Assembly: GCF_902769175.1 (NCBI RefSeq)
Contig: NZ_CACXNW010000042.1
Coordinates: 1-36,292, forward strand
Length of the DNA: 36,292 nucleotides
Source of the DNA: an uncultured Methanobrevibacter sp.
GTDB lineage: Archaea > Methanobacteriota > Methanobacteria > Methanobacteriales > Methanobacteriaceae
Reading direction: 5' to 3'
Below the pieces are notes generated by a model. It saw only the letters and a program-made list of their open reading frames with translations. It did no database searches and was not told the origin of the DNA. The stretch's first letter is position 1; the number at the start of each line of letters is the position of its first letter. Below are positions 8,377 through 16,649 of the stretch, one piece after another. The position numbers and the translations under genes were made by a program.

Positions 8377-8387
8377 TATATCACCAA

Positions 8388-8933
8388 TTATATTAAGTCC
8401 AATTCGCTAAGTCTTGCTTTTGCGTTTTCCACACCTAACCTAGCATCTTTTTTGGTTTTAGCACCGGTACAAACAACTTTTCCGGAACCGAATAATAATA
8501 ATACAACTTTAGGATCAGATAAACGATATACTAAACCAGGGAATTGTTCCGGTTCATATTCAGTGTTTTCCAATTCCAAAGCAACTGCTTCTAAATTTAA
8601 TGTTGATTGTAAATTTGCAGAAGCAACAATGTTTTGAATTTTAATATCAAACTCATGAGGAATTTCTGTATCAATAGTTCTCATAAGATCGACGGTTTTT
8701 TTAATAGCTAACTTTGAGTCGTCGATAGATTTAGCGCCAGTACATACGAGTTTACCGGAACTGAAAATTAAAGCAGCAGTCTTAGGATCTTGAAGTTTAA
8801 AAACTAATCCAGGGAACTGTTCTTTGTTAAAATCGACACCTTCTAATGCTTGAGCAACATCAGTGAGTACAATATCCTTACCAATGCTTGCAGAAGCAAC
8901 AATGTTCTCTATTTTTATATCAACATCGGTCAA
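8388..8933 (-). CDS. tbp: TATA-box-binding protein
   Basis: General transcription factor that bends promoter DNA and recruits TFB and RNA polymerase. The 181 residues form two direct repeats of the TBP saddle fold. Each has a matching core, EQFPGLVFKLQDPKTAALIF...GKLVCTGAKS in the first half and EQFPGLVYRLSDPKVVLLLF...GKVVCTGAKT in the second. Length and motifs are normal for archaea. The start is TTG (M of MTDVDIKIENIVA) with a strong GGAGGT seven bases upstream. It is first in an operon with serB. The upstream region contains a striking inverted repeat around the promoter. Confidence 0.97.
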   Translation of the reverse strand: MTDVDIKIENIVASASIGKDIVLTDVAQALEGVDFNKEQFPGLVFKLQDPKTAALIFSSGKLVCTGAKSIDDSKLAIKKTVDLMRTIDTEIPHEFDIKIQNIVASANLQSTLNLEAVALELENTEYEPEQFPGLVYRLSDPKVVLLLFGSGKVVCTGAKTKKDARLGVENAKARLSELDLI

Positions 8934-9258
8934 TTTATTACCTCCAAATTATTTAAAAAAAAAAGTAAGTAAATATTTTAAAAAATTAATATAACTTTAG
9001 TTTTGACAAATAAAAAAAAATTGACAATAAAAACAGTTAAAATTAATAATTTTTTTATTAAAATTTTTACTAATAAAATATATCATTTATATAGTATATA
9101 AAGTTAATGCTTATAAACCATATAAATGATAATAATTTTTAGCAAATTAGTATTAATAATTTTTGAACACAACCATTTATAAAGGTATTTAAAACAAATA
9201 TACAATTGAATTAAAAATTATAAAGAATTTTTACATAAATGCAAGTGAGACTAAAAAC
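8934..9258. promoter_or_regulatory. Divergent promoter region of tbp and the CYTH gene
   Basis: Contains a perfect 11-bp inverted repeat ATCATTTATAT (9082-9092) / ATATAAATGAT (9120-9130). The sequence between the arms holds a TATA-like element readable toward tbp (CTTTATATACT on the minus strand). On the plus strand, CATTTATAAAGG (about 9173-9184) is a candidate TATA box for the gene at 9259. The symmetry is seen directly; the promoter roles are inferred. Confidence 0.45.
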
Positions 9259-9804
9259 ATGATAGAGGTAGAAGTGAAAGCTAAAATCAACAGCTTCGAT
9301 GAAATGAGAGAAAGGCTTGATGAAATTAATGCAACTAAAGTCAAAACAGAACATCAAGAGGACAGATATTTCAATAGTCCAGTAAGGGACTTTGCCCAAA
9401 CTGATGAGGCATTGAGAATAAGGGAAACAAAATCCGATGAAAAGCATAACTTATTCATAACCTACAAAGGCCCAAAGATAGATAAGAAAAGCAAGACTAG
9501 ACAAGAAGTGGAAATGGAAATTGAAGATGCGGACAAATGCAGCAAAATATTTGAATTCTTAGGATTCAATGAAGTAAGAACAGTCATTAAAGACAGGGAA
9601 TATTACAAGTTGGAAAACTATGAAATAAGCTTGGACAATGTTCATGGATTGGATCCATACATGGAAATAGAAATCAGTTTAGATGACGGTGCAGATTATA
9701 GCAAGGCACAAGAAAGCATTTTTGAATTATTTGAAAAATTAGGAATTACCGATGGCTTTGAAAGAACTTCTTATTTAGAATTATTGGAAAAACTGGACAA
9801 ATAG
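9259..9804 (+). CDS. CYTH-domain protein (CyaB/ThTPase-like)
   Basis: A triphosphate-tunnel family protein. The N-terminal signature is IEVEVKAKI (the ExExK motif, residues 3-7). It is followed by ALRIRET, LFITYKGPKIDKKSKTRQEVE, DREYYKLENYEISLDNVHGL and YMEIEISL, the ordered basic/acidic strands that line the tunnel and bind metal and triphosphate. The length of 181 residues fits archaeal 'class IV adenylate cyclase' homologues. The substrate cannot be told from sequence: archaeal members may act as thiamine or inorganic triphosphatases rather than cyclases. It is single, with a 325-base divergent region upstream. The ATG at 9259 is the only good start; the ribosome binding site is weak (AAGTGAG). 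Confidence 0.85.
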   Translation: MIEVEVKAKINSFDEMRERLDEINATKVKTEHQEDRYFNSPVRDFAQTDEALRIRETKSDEKHNLFITYKGPKIDKKSKTRQEVEMEIEDADKCSKIFEFLGFNEVRTVIKDREYYKLENYEISLDNVHGLDPYMEIEISLDDGADYSKAQESIFELFEKLGITDGFERTSYLELLEKLDK

Positions 9805-9989
9805 TCATTTAAATTAATAACAAATATCATTGATTTTAATCCAATGGAATTAGATAAATATACAAAAGTTTATAAAAAAGAAATACAAAACTTATTATAT
9901 TAATTTTAAACTAAAGAGATAAAATTAAAAAACTATAGAAAAACTATACAAAACTATACTTTAACAGAAGACAAAGAGTTGAGAAAAAA

Positions 9990-11168
9990 ATGCAATATTA
10001 TACAAGTCCTTTCAACAAGGAAGAGGAATACAAATTCCCTAAAAATATTACAATTTATGATACTACTTTAAGAGATGGAGAACAAACTCCAGGAGTCTGT
10101 TTTTCACAAGAAGACAAATTGGAAATTGCAAGAAAACTTGATCAATTAAGAATCCATCAAATCGAAGCAGGATTTCCTATTGTATCCAGTAGGGAAACCA
10201 ATACAGTTAAGGCAATAGCTAATGAAGGATTGGATGCTGAGATTATCTGTTTGACAAGAACCAAAAAAGGAGATATTGACAGAGCCCTTGACTGTGATGT
10301 TGATGGAATAATCACTTTTATGGGAACTTCCGATATTCATTTGGAACATAAGATGCATATCAAAAGACAGGAAGCATTGAATATCTGCATGAAATCAATT
10401 GAATATGCTAAAGACCATGGATTGTTTGTAGCATTTTCAGCAGAAGATGCAACCAGAACCGATTTGGACTTTTTAAAAAGAGTCTACTCCAAAGCGGAAA
10501 GCTATGGTGCAGATAGGGTGCATATTGCAGATACTGTTGGAGCAATCACTCCTCAAGGAATCACATTCCTGATTAAGGAACTTAAGAAAGTCACTAATGT
10601 TGAAATAGCTATGCACTGTCACAATGACTTTGGAATGGCTGTAATAAACTCAATTTATGGATTGCTTGCAGGAGGAAGCGCTGTTTCAACCACAGTAAAT
10701 GGTATTGGCGAAAGAGCAGGAAACGCTTCCCTTGAAGAGTTAATAATGTCATTGAAATTATTGTACGGAAAAGACCTTGGATTCAAGACCAAATACATCC
10801 AAGAGCTATCTGAATTAGTCTCTAAGAAAACAGGATTGGAAATTCCATACAATAAGGCTATTGTAGGTAAAAACGTATTCAGACACGAATCTGGAATTCA
10901 TGTTGATGCAGTTATTGAAGAGCCTCTTACCTATGAGCCATACTTACCTGAACTTGTTGGTCAAAAAAGACAATTGGTTTTAGGAAAACATTCAGGCTGC
11001 AGAGCAGTTAAGGCAAAGCTTGACGAATGTGGATTCAAAGTAACCAATGATCAGCTCTGTGAAATCGTTAAAAAGGTAAAGGAAAGCAGAGAAGAAGGAA
11101 AATACATTGACGATAATGTATTTAAGGACATTGTAAGAAGCATTGATTCAAATTATGTTGATTTATAA
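9990..11168 (+). CDS. aksA: Homocitrate synthase AksA-type (LeuA family)
   Basis: Condenses acetyl-CoA with a 2-oxo acid. The 392-residue TIM-barrel shows TIYDTTLRDGEQTPGV (D24, R28, D29), FSAEDATRTD, MHCHNDFG (metal-binding H209 and H211) and NGIGERAGNASLEE, then a helical C-terminal part with KHSG. It lacks the regulatory C-terminal domain that makes true isopropylmalate and citramalate synthases about 100 residues longer. Together with the LeuC/HacA-type gene next door, this favours AksA, which extends 2-oxoglutarate toward 2-oxosuberate for coenzyme B. Isopropylmalate or citramalate synthase remains possible. Its stop codon lies inside a strong terminator hairpin, so it is probably transcribed separately from the gene at 11585. 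Confidence 0.85.
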   Translation: MQYYTSPFNKEEEYKFPKNITIYDTTLRDGEQTPGVCFSQEDKLEIARKLDQLRIHQIEAGFPIVSSRETNTVKAIANEGLDAEIICLTRTKKGDIDRALDCDVDGIITFMGTSDIHLEHKMHIKRQEALNICMKSIEYAKDHGLFVAFSAEDATRTDLDFLKRVYSKAESYGADRVHIADTVGAITPQGITFLIKELKKVTNVEIAMHCHNDFGMAVINSIYGLLAGGSAVSTTVNGIGERAGNASLEELIMSLKLLYGKDLGFKTKYIQELSELVSKKTGLEIPYNKAIVGKNVFRHESGIHVDAVIEEPLTYEPYLPELVGQKRQLVLGKHSGCRAVKAKLDECGFKVTNDQLCEIVKKVKESREEGKYIDDNVFKDIVRSIDSNYVDL

Positions 11169-11177
11169 AATCAACAT
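11155..11177 (+). terminator. Hairpin terminator enclosing the aksA stop codon
   Basis: ATGTTGATTT / AAATCAACAT form a perfect 10-bp stem with a 3-base loop, followed by a T-rich tract containing seven Ts. The stop TAA at 11166-11168 spans the loop and the base of the stem, so the last codons are part of the terminator. Confidence 0.75.
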
Positions 11178-11584
11178 TTATTTCTTTTTTTATTTTATAT
11201 TTAATTCTTGGCAAAAACTATTTTTTAATATGATTTTAAACTATAATGATAGAAATTATTTAAAAAAAAACTATTTTTCATTAATACTGATTTTAAACTA
11301 TAATGATAGAAATTATTTAAAAATAAATTTTTAACTTTAATGAATTTGAATTTTTATAATAAACTTTCAACACAAATAAATAGAAAACCAATATAGAAAA
11401 TCTTTAAAAATTAATGAATTTGAATTTTTTTAATAAACTTTAAACACCAATAAATGGAAACTATTTTAAAAAATCTTTAATGAATTGAAATTTTTATAAA
11501 TAAGTTTATAAATCTAATGAATTAAATTATAAAAATAGATAAAATTAAATTAAAGACAATGATTGAATTTTTAGGAGATTAAAT
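11169..11584. repeat. Intergenic region with two families of direct repeats
   Basis: A 36-bp block (GATTTTAAACTATAATGATA and on) occurs at 11231-11266 and 11288-11323. A longer block beginning TAATGAATTTGAATTTTT occurs at about 11338-11410, 11412-11481 and, degenerate, from 11479. No coding sequence is seen. The right end holds the ribosome binding site AGGAG of the next gene. Confidence 0.7.
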
Positions 11585-12838
11585 TTGAACATTTCAGAAA
11601 AAATATTATCTCAAAAGGCAGGGCATGAAGTTAGTCCTGGAGAAATAATAGAAATTGACGTTGATTTAGCTATGTCACATGATGGAACTTCACCTCCTGC
11701 AATAAAAACCTTTGAAAAAATAAGCGATAAGATCTGGGACAATGAAAAGATAGTAATTGTTTTTGACCATAACATACCTGCAAATACAATAGGATCTGCA
11801 GAGTTTCAAAAGGTGGCAAGAAATTTCATTAAAACCCAAGGAATTAAAAATTATTACACTCATGGAGAAGGAATCTGCCATCAAGTGCTTCCTGAAAAGG
11901 GACATGTTGAACCTGGAAAGGTTATAGTTGGCGCAGATTCACATACTTGTACATATGGAGCATTTGGAGCATTTTCAACAGGAATGGGTGCTACAGACTT
12001 GGCTATGGTCTATGCCACTGGAAAAACATGGTTTATGGTTCCTGAATCATTCAAGATAGAAGTTGAAGGAAAATTGAATCCTGGAATCATATCAAAGGAT
12101 TTGATTTTAAATATCATTGGCGAGATTGGAATAGCTGGAGCTACCTATAAGACTGCAGAGTTCTGTGGGGAAACCATTGACAATTTAGATGTTGAAAGCA
12201 GAATGACCATGACAAACATGGCAATAGAAATGGGTGCCAAAAACGGAATAATGGAACCTAATAGGGATACCATTAATTACATTTGCGAAAGAACCGGCAA
12301 AACAGAAGACCAATTGAATATCTTCAAGTCTGATGCAGATTCAGTCTATGAAAAGGAATTCCTGTTTAATGTCAATGATATGGAAGCACAAATAGCCTGT
12401 CCAAATGATGTAGACAATGTAAAGCCATTATCACAAGTTGCTGGAACCCATATTGACCAAGGTTTTATAGGTTCCTGTACAAATGGAAGATTATCTGACC
12501 TTGCACAAGCAGCAGCAGTCCTTGAAGGAAAACAGGTTCATGATGACGTTAGATTAATCATAATTCCTGCTTCAAAGGAAATCTATCAAAAAGCTATGGA
12601 TTTAGGATACATAAAAACATTCTTAGATGCTGGAGCTATGGTATTGAACCCTGGCTGCGGACCATGCTTAGGAGGACATATGGGAGTATTGTCTGAAGGG
12701 GAAACAAGCATATCCTCTACAAACAGAAACTTCAAAGGCAGAATGGGAGATCCAAATTCATCTGTCTACTTAGCTAATGCAGGAGTTGTAGCGGCATCTG
12801 CAATTTCAGGATTTATTGAAAATCCAGATAACTTATAA
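11585..12838 (+). CDS. hacA: 3-isopropylmalate/homoaconitate hydratase large subunit
   Basis: An aconitase-superfamily large subunit that isomerises a 2-hydroxy tricarboxylate via a cis-unsaturated intermediate, together with a small subunit not in this window. Motifs: GADSHTCTYGAFGAF (117-130), GFIGSCTNGR (C298) and NPGCGPCLGG (C358, C361). The three cysteines bind the [4Fe-4S] cluster. The length of 417 residues is typical of archaeal LeuC/HacA. Substrate choice (isopropylmalate or homoaconitate) depends mostly on the small subunit, so the HacA label rests on the AksA-type neighbour. It starts at TTG with TTAGGAGA upstream; no nearby ATG fits. DUF98 follows 58 bases on, perhaps co-transcribed. 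Confidence 0.85.
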   Translation: MNISEKILSQKAGHEVSPGEIIEIDVDLAMSHDGTSPPAIKTFEKISDKIWDNEKIVIVFDHNIPANTIGSAEFQKVARNFIKTQGIKNYYTHGEGICHQVLPEKGHVEPGKVIVGADSHTCTYGAFGAFSTGMGATDLAMVYATGKTWFMVPESFKIEVEGKLNPGIISKDLILNIIGEIGIAGATYKTAEFCGETIDNLDVESRMTMTNMAIEMGAKNGIMEPNRDTINYICERTGKTEDQLNIFKSDADSVYEKEFLFNVNDMEAQIACPNDVDNVKPLSQVAGTHIDQGFIGSCTNGRLSDLAQAAAVLEGKQVHDDVRLIIIPASKEIYQKAMDLGYIKTFLDAGAMVLNPGCGPCLGGHMGVLSEGETSISSTNRNFKGRMGDPNSSVYLANAGVVAASAISGFIENPDNL

Positions 12839-12896
12839 TCTATAATCATAACTTTCATCAAATTTCTAAACCTTATAAGAACACGGAGAATAGATT

Positions 12897-13463
12897 ATGT
12901 CAAAACCAACAGACAATGACATCAATGTAAGATTGATTGAAAAAATCAATCAGGTTGAAGAGGAATACGATAAGAATTTTTCAAACACTCAAAAAATTCT
13001 AATGACTACTGATGGCTCAATTACAGCCATTTTAGATGTATTATATGGAAAAATCGCTTTAAAAACCTTAGAGCAACATTTTGAAGCGGCAACTGAAGAA
13101 AGCGCCAAATTGGTAAATGTTGATGCTGGAGATGAAGTGAACTATAGGGAAATTGTAATGCATAAGGATGATTATCCTTTAATCTATGCAGTTTCTTACA
13201 TTCCATTAAAAAGATTAAGCAAGGAAATGAGAGATGACTTGGTTAGAGCAGATATTCCTATTGGAAGAATCCTAAAGAAATACAATGCAGAAACCAGAAG
13301 AGAAATAAATGTCATACAAATAGAAGAGGCAAGCGACAAGCTTAAGGAGCTTTACAATACTGAAGAGGATTTCCTGACAAGAGACTACACCATCATTATG
13401 AATGGTGAGATTCTAATGTGGATTAAGGAATTCTTCCCAATAGATTATTTTACTGAAATATGA
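12897..13463 (+). CDS. DUF98 protein, chorismate pyruvate-lyase-like
   Basis: A 188-residue protein resembling the DUF98 (PF01947) family, whose Methanocaldococcus member makes 4-hydroxybenzoate from chorismate for methanopterin synthesis. The features that match are QKILMTTDGSITAILDVLYG (33-52), VNYREIVMHKDDYPLIYAVS (positively charged pocket residues), LPIGRILKKY-like DIPIGRILKKYNAETRREI (the conserved IG..L....RE segment) and a terminal FFPIDYF. The ATG follows ACACGGAGAATAG. It is close behind the hacA-type gene and in the same direction. The family call is good; the precise reaction is inferred from the family. Confidence 0.75.
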   Translation: MSKPTDNDINVRLIEKINQVEEEYDKNFSNTQKILMTTDGSITAILDVLYGKIALKTLEQHFEAATEESAKLVNVDAGDEVNYREIVMHKDDYPLIYAVSYIPLKRLSKEMRDDLVRADIPIGRILKKYNAETRREINVIQIEEASDKLKELYNTEEDFLTRDYTIIMNGEILMWIKEFFPIDYFTEI

Positions 13464-13476
13464 TGCTGAAAATAAA

Positions 13477-13502
13477 CTTTTTAGTAAAAAAACACTAAAA
13501 AG
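13477..13502 (+). terminator. Hairpin after the DUF98 gene
   Basis: CTTTTTAGT / ACTAAAAAG, a perfect 9-bp stem with an 8-base A-rich loop, 14 bases past the stop. The T-run is inside the stem rather than after it, so the terminator role is less sure. Confidence 0.45.
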
Positions 13503-13695
13503 CCATAAATAGTAAACTATTTTAATACAAGTAAAATCTAAAATACTAACAAATAGTAAACTATACATAAAAATTAGTTTTCAAATGCTCTATTTCACAA
13601 AATAAATATATTATTATAGTCCAATAATAAAATAAAGCCAAAATAGCTAAATAAGAAATAATGATTAAAAAAAATGATAATTCAAGGTGGATGAT

Positions 13696-14682
13696 ATGGG
13701 AGTAAAATTTAAGGACATAGTTTCTCCAGAAGAAATTAGCCTAAAAGATTTGGAAGGTAGAACAGTTGCAATTGATGCTTATAACACCATTTATCAATTC
13801 TTATCTGGAATTCGTCAAAGAGACGGCAGTCCATTAATGGATCAAAATGGAAATGTTACCTCCCATTTAAGCGGAATCCTTTATAGAACATCTGCAATAG
13901 TGGATAAGGGTATAAAGCCAATATATGTTTTTGATGGAGACAGCAACGAACATAAGGCAAAAACCATTGAAGAAAGAAGAGCTATAAAGGAAGAGGCACT
14001 GGAAAAATGGGAAGAGGCAAAAGCTGCAGGAAACATTGAGGAAGCAAGAAAATTTGCAATAAGAACCTCCAGAATGTCTCCATATATCCTTGAATCCTCT
14101 AAAAAATTGCTTGAATATATGGGTATCCCTTATGTGCAAGCCATAGGTGAAGGTGAAGCACAGGGAGCTTACATGGTTGAGCAAGGAGATGCATGGGCAG
14201 TGGCTTCACAGGATTATGATTGCCTCTTGTTTGGAGCTCCACGTATCGTAAGAAATCTCACATTAAGTGGTGGATTGTCAAACCTTGAATATTTAGAGCT
14301 TGAAAAGGTCTTAAACGAAATAGATGTGACAAGAGAACAATTGATTGATGTTGCATTGATGGTAGGAACCGATTTTAATGAAGGAATTCATGGAATCGGT
14401 GCAAAAACAGGACTTAAGCTAATCAGAAACAATAGCTTAGAGGACATCTTGGTTCAAAAGGGAATTACAGAAGTGGATGTAGAACCTGATGAACTTAGAG
14501 ACATTTTCCTAAAGCATGATGTTAACACTGATTATGATATCAAGTTCAAAAGTGCAAATAAGGACAATCTTGTTGAATTCATGTGTGAAGAGCACGGATT
14601 TTCCGAGAGCAGAGTCTTGAATGTAACAGACAAACTCAAAAAATTAAGTTCAACTCAAAAAAGCTTAGAGGATTGGTTTTAA
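13696..14682 (+). CDS. fen: Flap endonuclease 1
   Basis: Removes 5' flaps and RNA primers in lagging-strand maturation and repair. The XPG N-domain starts MGVKFKDIVSPEE and carries VAIDAYNTIYQF (D27) and IYVFDGD. The I-domain has GEGEAQGAYM and SQDYDCLLFG. The H3TH region is LMVGTDFNEGIHGIGAKTG. The C-terminus is a PCNA-binding PIP box (TQKSLEDWF: Q, L, W, F at the right spacing). A GTG at 13687 would add three residues, but the ATG at 13696 has GGTGGATGAT right before it and gives the conserved MGV start needed near the active site. It gives 328 residues, normal for archaea. Confidence 0.96.
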   Translation: MGVKFKDIVSPEEISLKDLEGRTVAIDAYNTIYQFLSGIRQRDGSPLMDQNGNVTSHLSGILYRTSAIVDKGIKPIYVFDGDSNEHKAKTIEERRAIKEEALEKWEEAKAAGNIEEARKFAIRTSRMSPYILESSKKLLEYMGIPYVQAIGEGEAQGAYMVEQGDAWAVASQDYDCLLFGAPRIVRNLTLSGGLSNLEYLELEKVLNEIDVTREQLIDVALMVGTDFNEGIHGIGAKTGLKLIRNNSLEDILVQKGITEVDVEPDELRDIFLKHDVNTDYDIKFKSANKDNLVEFMCEEHGFSESRVLNVTDKLKKLSSTQKSLEDWF

Positions 14683-15434
14683 CAACTGAATCCTTATTTA
14701 TTTATTTTTTTAATCTTGATAAAAATAGTTATAATGAAAAATAAAGCGTCAATTCTTTTTTCGTAAAATTACTTCTTAAACACTTTTTTTAAAACGTAAC
14801 CTATTAATGACCATGAATTTATGAAAATGATATTGTTGCCACATGCAATACATCCAATAAACGTATATTCTGCTTGATTGCCCCTAAAACAGTCAAAACA
14901 AAACATATTGTCAATATGCCCATGTGGCAACAGATGCCTAATTTAAACATGAAATTTTAATTTATAATTTAATCAAATTAATCAAATTAAATTATTTCGT
15001 TACTTTTTAATCAAGTTATCTCGTTTCTTTATTCATTCAATCACCCAAAATATTTATTTTAAGCATGAAAACTTTATCTCAGTATCCTTTCTAAAATTTT
15101 TAGAATTTTCTCTTTGATTCATTAAACTGAACTTATTAGAAGCACTAGCTACAAAATCTGCAGTAGTCTTATACTCAATAACAGCATTAAACTGAACTTA
15201 TTAGAAGCACTAGCCTATAATATGCTCTTTCAAATCATCAAAAAGACCAAACGAAAATAATAGCTTATTTCTCTAGTCCTTTAAAAAATATTAATCCTTT
15301 AAGAAATACTAATCCTTTAAAAAATACTAATCCTTTAAAAAATACTAATCCTTTAAAAAATACTAATCCTTTAAAAAATACTAATCCTTTAAGAAATAAT
15401 AATCCTTTAAGAAATAATAATCCTTTAAGAAATA
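14683..15434. other. Degenerate region between FEN-1 and adhesin pseudogene
   Basis: A T-rich terminator tract follows fen. Then come a possible small zinc-ribbon ORF (14769-14930, minus) and, on the minus strand at 15054-15198, a start-less open stretch encoding IEYKTTADFVASASNKFSLM and ending FSCLK-stop, which looks like the tail of a lost gene. A 30-bp direct repeat (CATTAAACTGAACTTATTAG and on) lies at 15120-15149 and 15185-15214. The 18-bp minisatellite fills 15275-15454. An 11-bp inverted repeat GTTGCCACATG / CATGTGGCAAC brackets the start of the small ORF. Confidence 0.5.
14769..14930 (-). CDS. Possible 53-residue zinc-ribbon protein
   Basis: A short frame encodes (from a TTG at 14930) MPHGHIDNMFCFDCFRGN..., or 45 residues from an ATG at 14906. 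It has two CxxC pairs, FCFDC and CIACGN, 12 residues apart, then a hydrophobic stretch IIFINSWSLIGYVL and a basic end KKVFKK. The cysteine spacing and the clean end are more than chance AT-rich sequence usually gives. The ribosome binding site is poor and the frame lies in a decayed area, so it may be a remnant. A zinc-binding, membrane-associated peptide would fit. Confidence 0.4.
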   Translation of the reverse strand: MPHGHIDNMFCFDCFRGNQAEYTFIGCIACGNNIIFINSWSLIGYVLKKVFKK

Positions 15435-15454
15435 CTAGTCATTTGTGAAATAAT
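15275..15454 (-). repeat. 18-bp minisatellite at the adhesin 3' end
   Basis: Ten tandem 18-bp units (AATCCTTTAARAAATAMT on the plus strand). Read on the minus strand in the frame of the adhesin C-terminus, the first unit is the coding YYFTND end, and the next units read [stop or Y]-Y-F-L-K-D. Units differ at the codon TAT versus TAG, so the array is a hexapeptide repeat interrupted by amber codons. Confidence 0.9.
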
Positions 15455-16649
15455 AGCTAATTCCAGAAGTTAAACCAGTAATACTGACAATTATTCCAAA
15501 TAGCTTGAACGCTCCAGGGACAAAAACTTCGTTTACCATAACATATTTCACAATCTCCCAATTTGTGCGCTGAGCCATAATATTATTTTCTACAATACGT
15601 GTATACTCCAAATTAAAGCTTTTTGACATAGCTCCACCCATTAATCCTCCCATAACACCAGCTATAGCAGAGGTGATTGTTAAGGAAAGTATTGTGTCTC
15701 GTCTATTGTAATTTACATCATAATGCTCTGAAATAATCCATGCTGCTGATGCTCCATCTATTGCAACACCTATTACAAGACCAACTCCAACACCAACAAA
15801 TGGATTGCCTGTCATAAATCCAAAAGCAACGCCCGCAAGGGTAGCTACCATAGGAGTGAATACTGCAATTATTGTGGAACTTACAATGGACATGCTTTTT
15901 GCGAAGTGAACTGTTGAAACTTGATCATTCCCTGTAATGTTTTCACCATTATACATTACCTTTCCCCCATCACCAACACAGATGCATGGCCCCTCACCAT
16001 ATGCAGTATTGTTTCTGAAATGGGAGTTTTCCATAACTAATGTTCCTTGATTGAATATTGCTGCCCCGTTTTTAGCATAATTATTTGTGAAAGTACAGTT
16101 AACGCAGTATACCCATCCTGTGCTGAGTATTGCTGCACCCCAATCTCTGTCAATCACATATTTCATTCTGTTTTCGTTGAAAACCACATTACTAAACATA
16201 CATACTCCCCCATTATTTTCAACAGCCATATTGAAACCTACAAGGGTCATGTTGCTTACGGAAAATACTTTTCCTACAGTTATAGTGGCCCATTTCTCTT
16301 CAGCTATATCGTCAAATGAACCTCTAATCACTGAACCGCAACCTTGAATATTGACGCAGCTAAACTGAGCGTGTGTTGATAAGTCCCATGTATTAGCACA
16401 GTCTATTATGAGACTTTTAGTGAATACAATATTTAACACTCTAGAAAGACAGCCTTGAGGAAAGATAGTTAATCCACTATCCTGCAATAAAATATTGGTT
16501 ATTGGTTTTAATAAGTCCTGTAAATAAATTTTTTTCTGAATCATATCCAATAATCGGATATGCTATCAACATATTGTGTCTTTGTAATTGTAAATTTGAT
16601 TTCATAATCCCCATCGGACAACTTTTTGAAAAGGTCATTAGTAGTGGAG
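15435..16649 (-). pseudogene. Adhesin-like protein, C-terminal fragment
   Basis: The clean frame is 15435-16550, encoding 371 residues. It has beta-helix style rungs (ENNGGVCMFSNVVFNENRMK, CVNCTFTNNYAKNGAAIFNQ, ENSHFRNNTAYGEG), then a glycine-rich membrane-like domain (SIVSSTIIAVFTPMVATLAG, FMTGNPFVGVGVGLVIGVAI) and a last hydrophobic segment ending at TSGISYYFTND. Upstream, at 16550-16690, the sequence makes sense only by changing frame three times: FKNMFNSTTNDLFKKLSDGD in one frame, SEKNLFTGLIKTNNQYFIAG in another, then this frame. The methionine start at 16550 has no good ribosome binding site. I therefore read it as the end of the long broken gene that starts at 19675. Confidence 0.65.

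Noticed and set aside
15275..15454. CRISPR-like or origin iteron array
   Set aside because: The 18-bp units abut without spacers and are in frame with the adhesin end; no origin-type gene is nearby.
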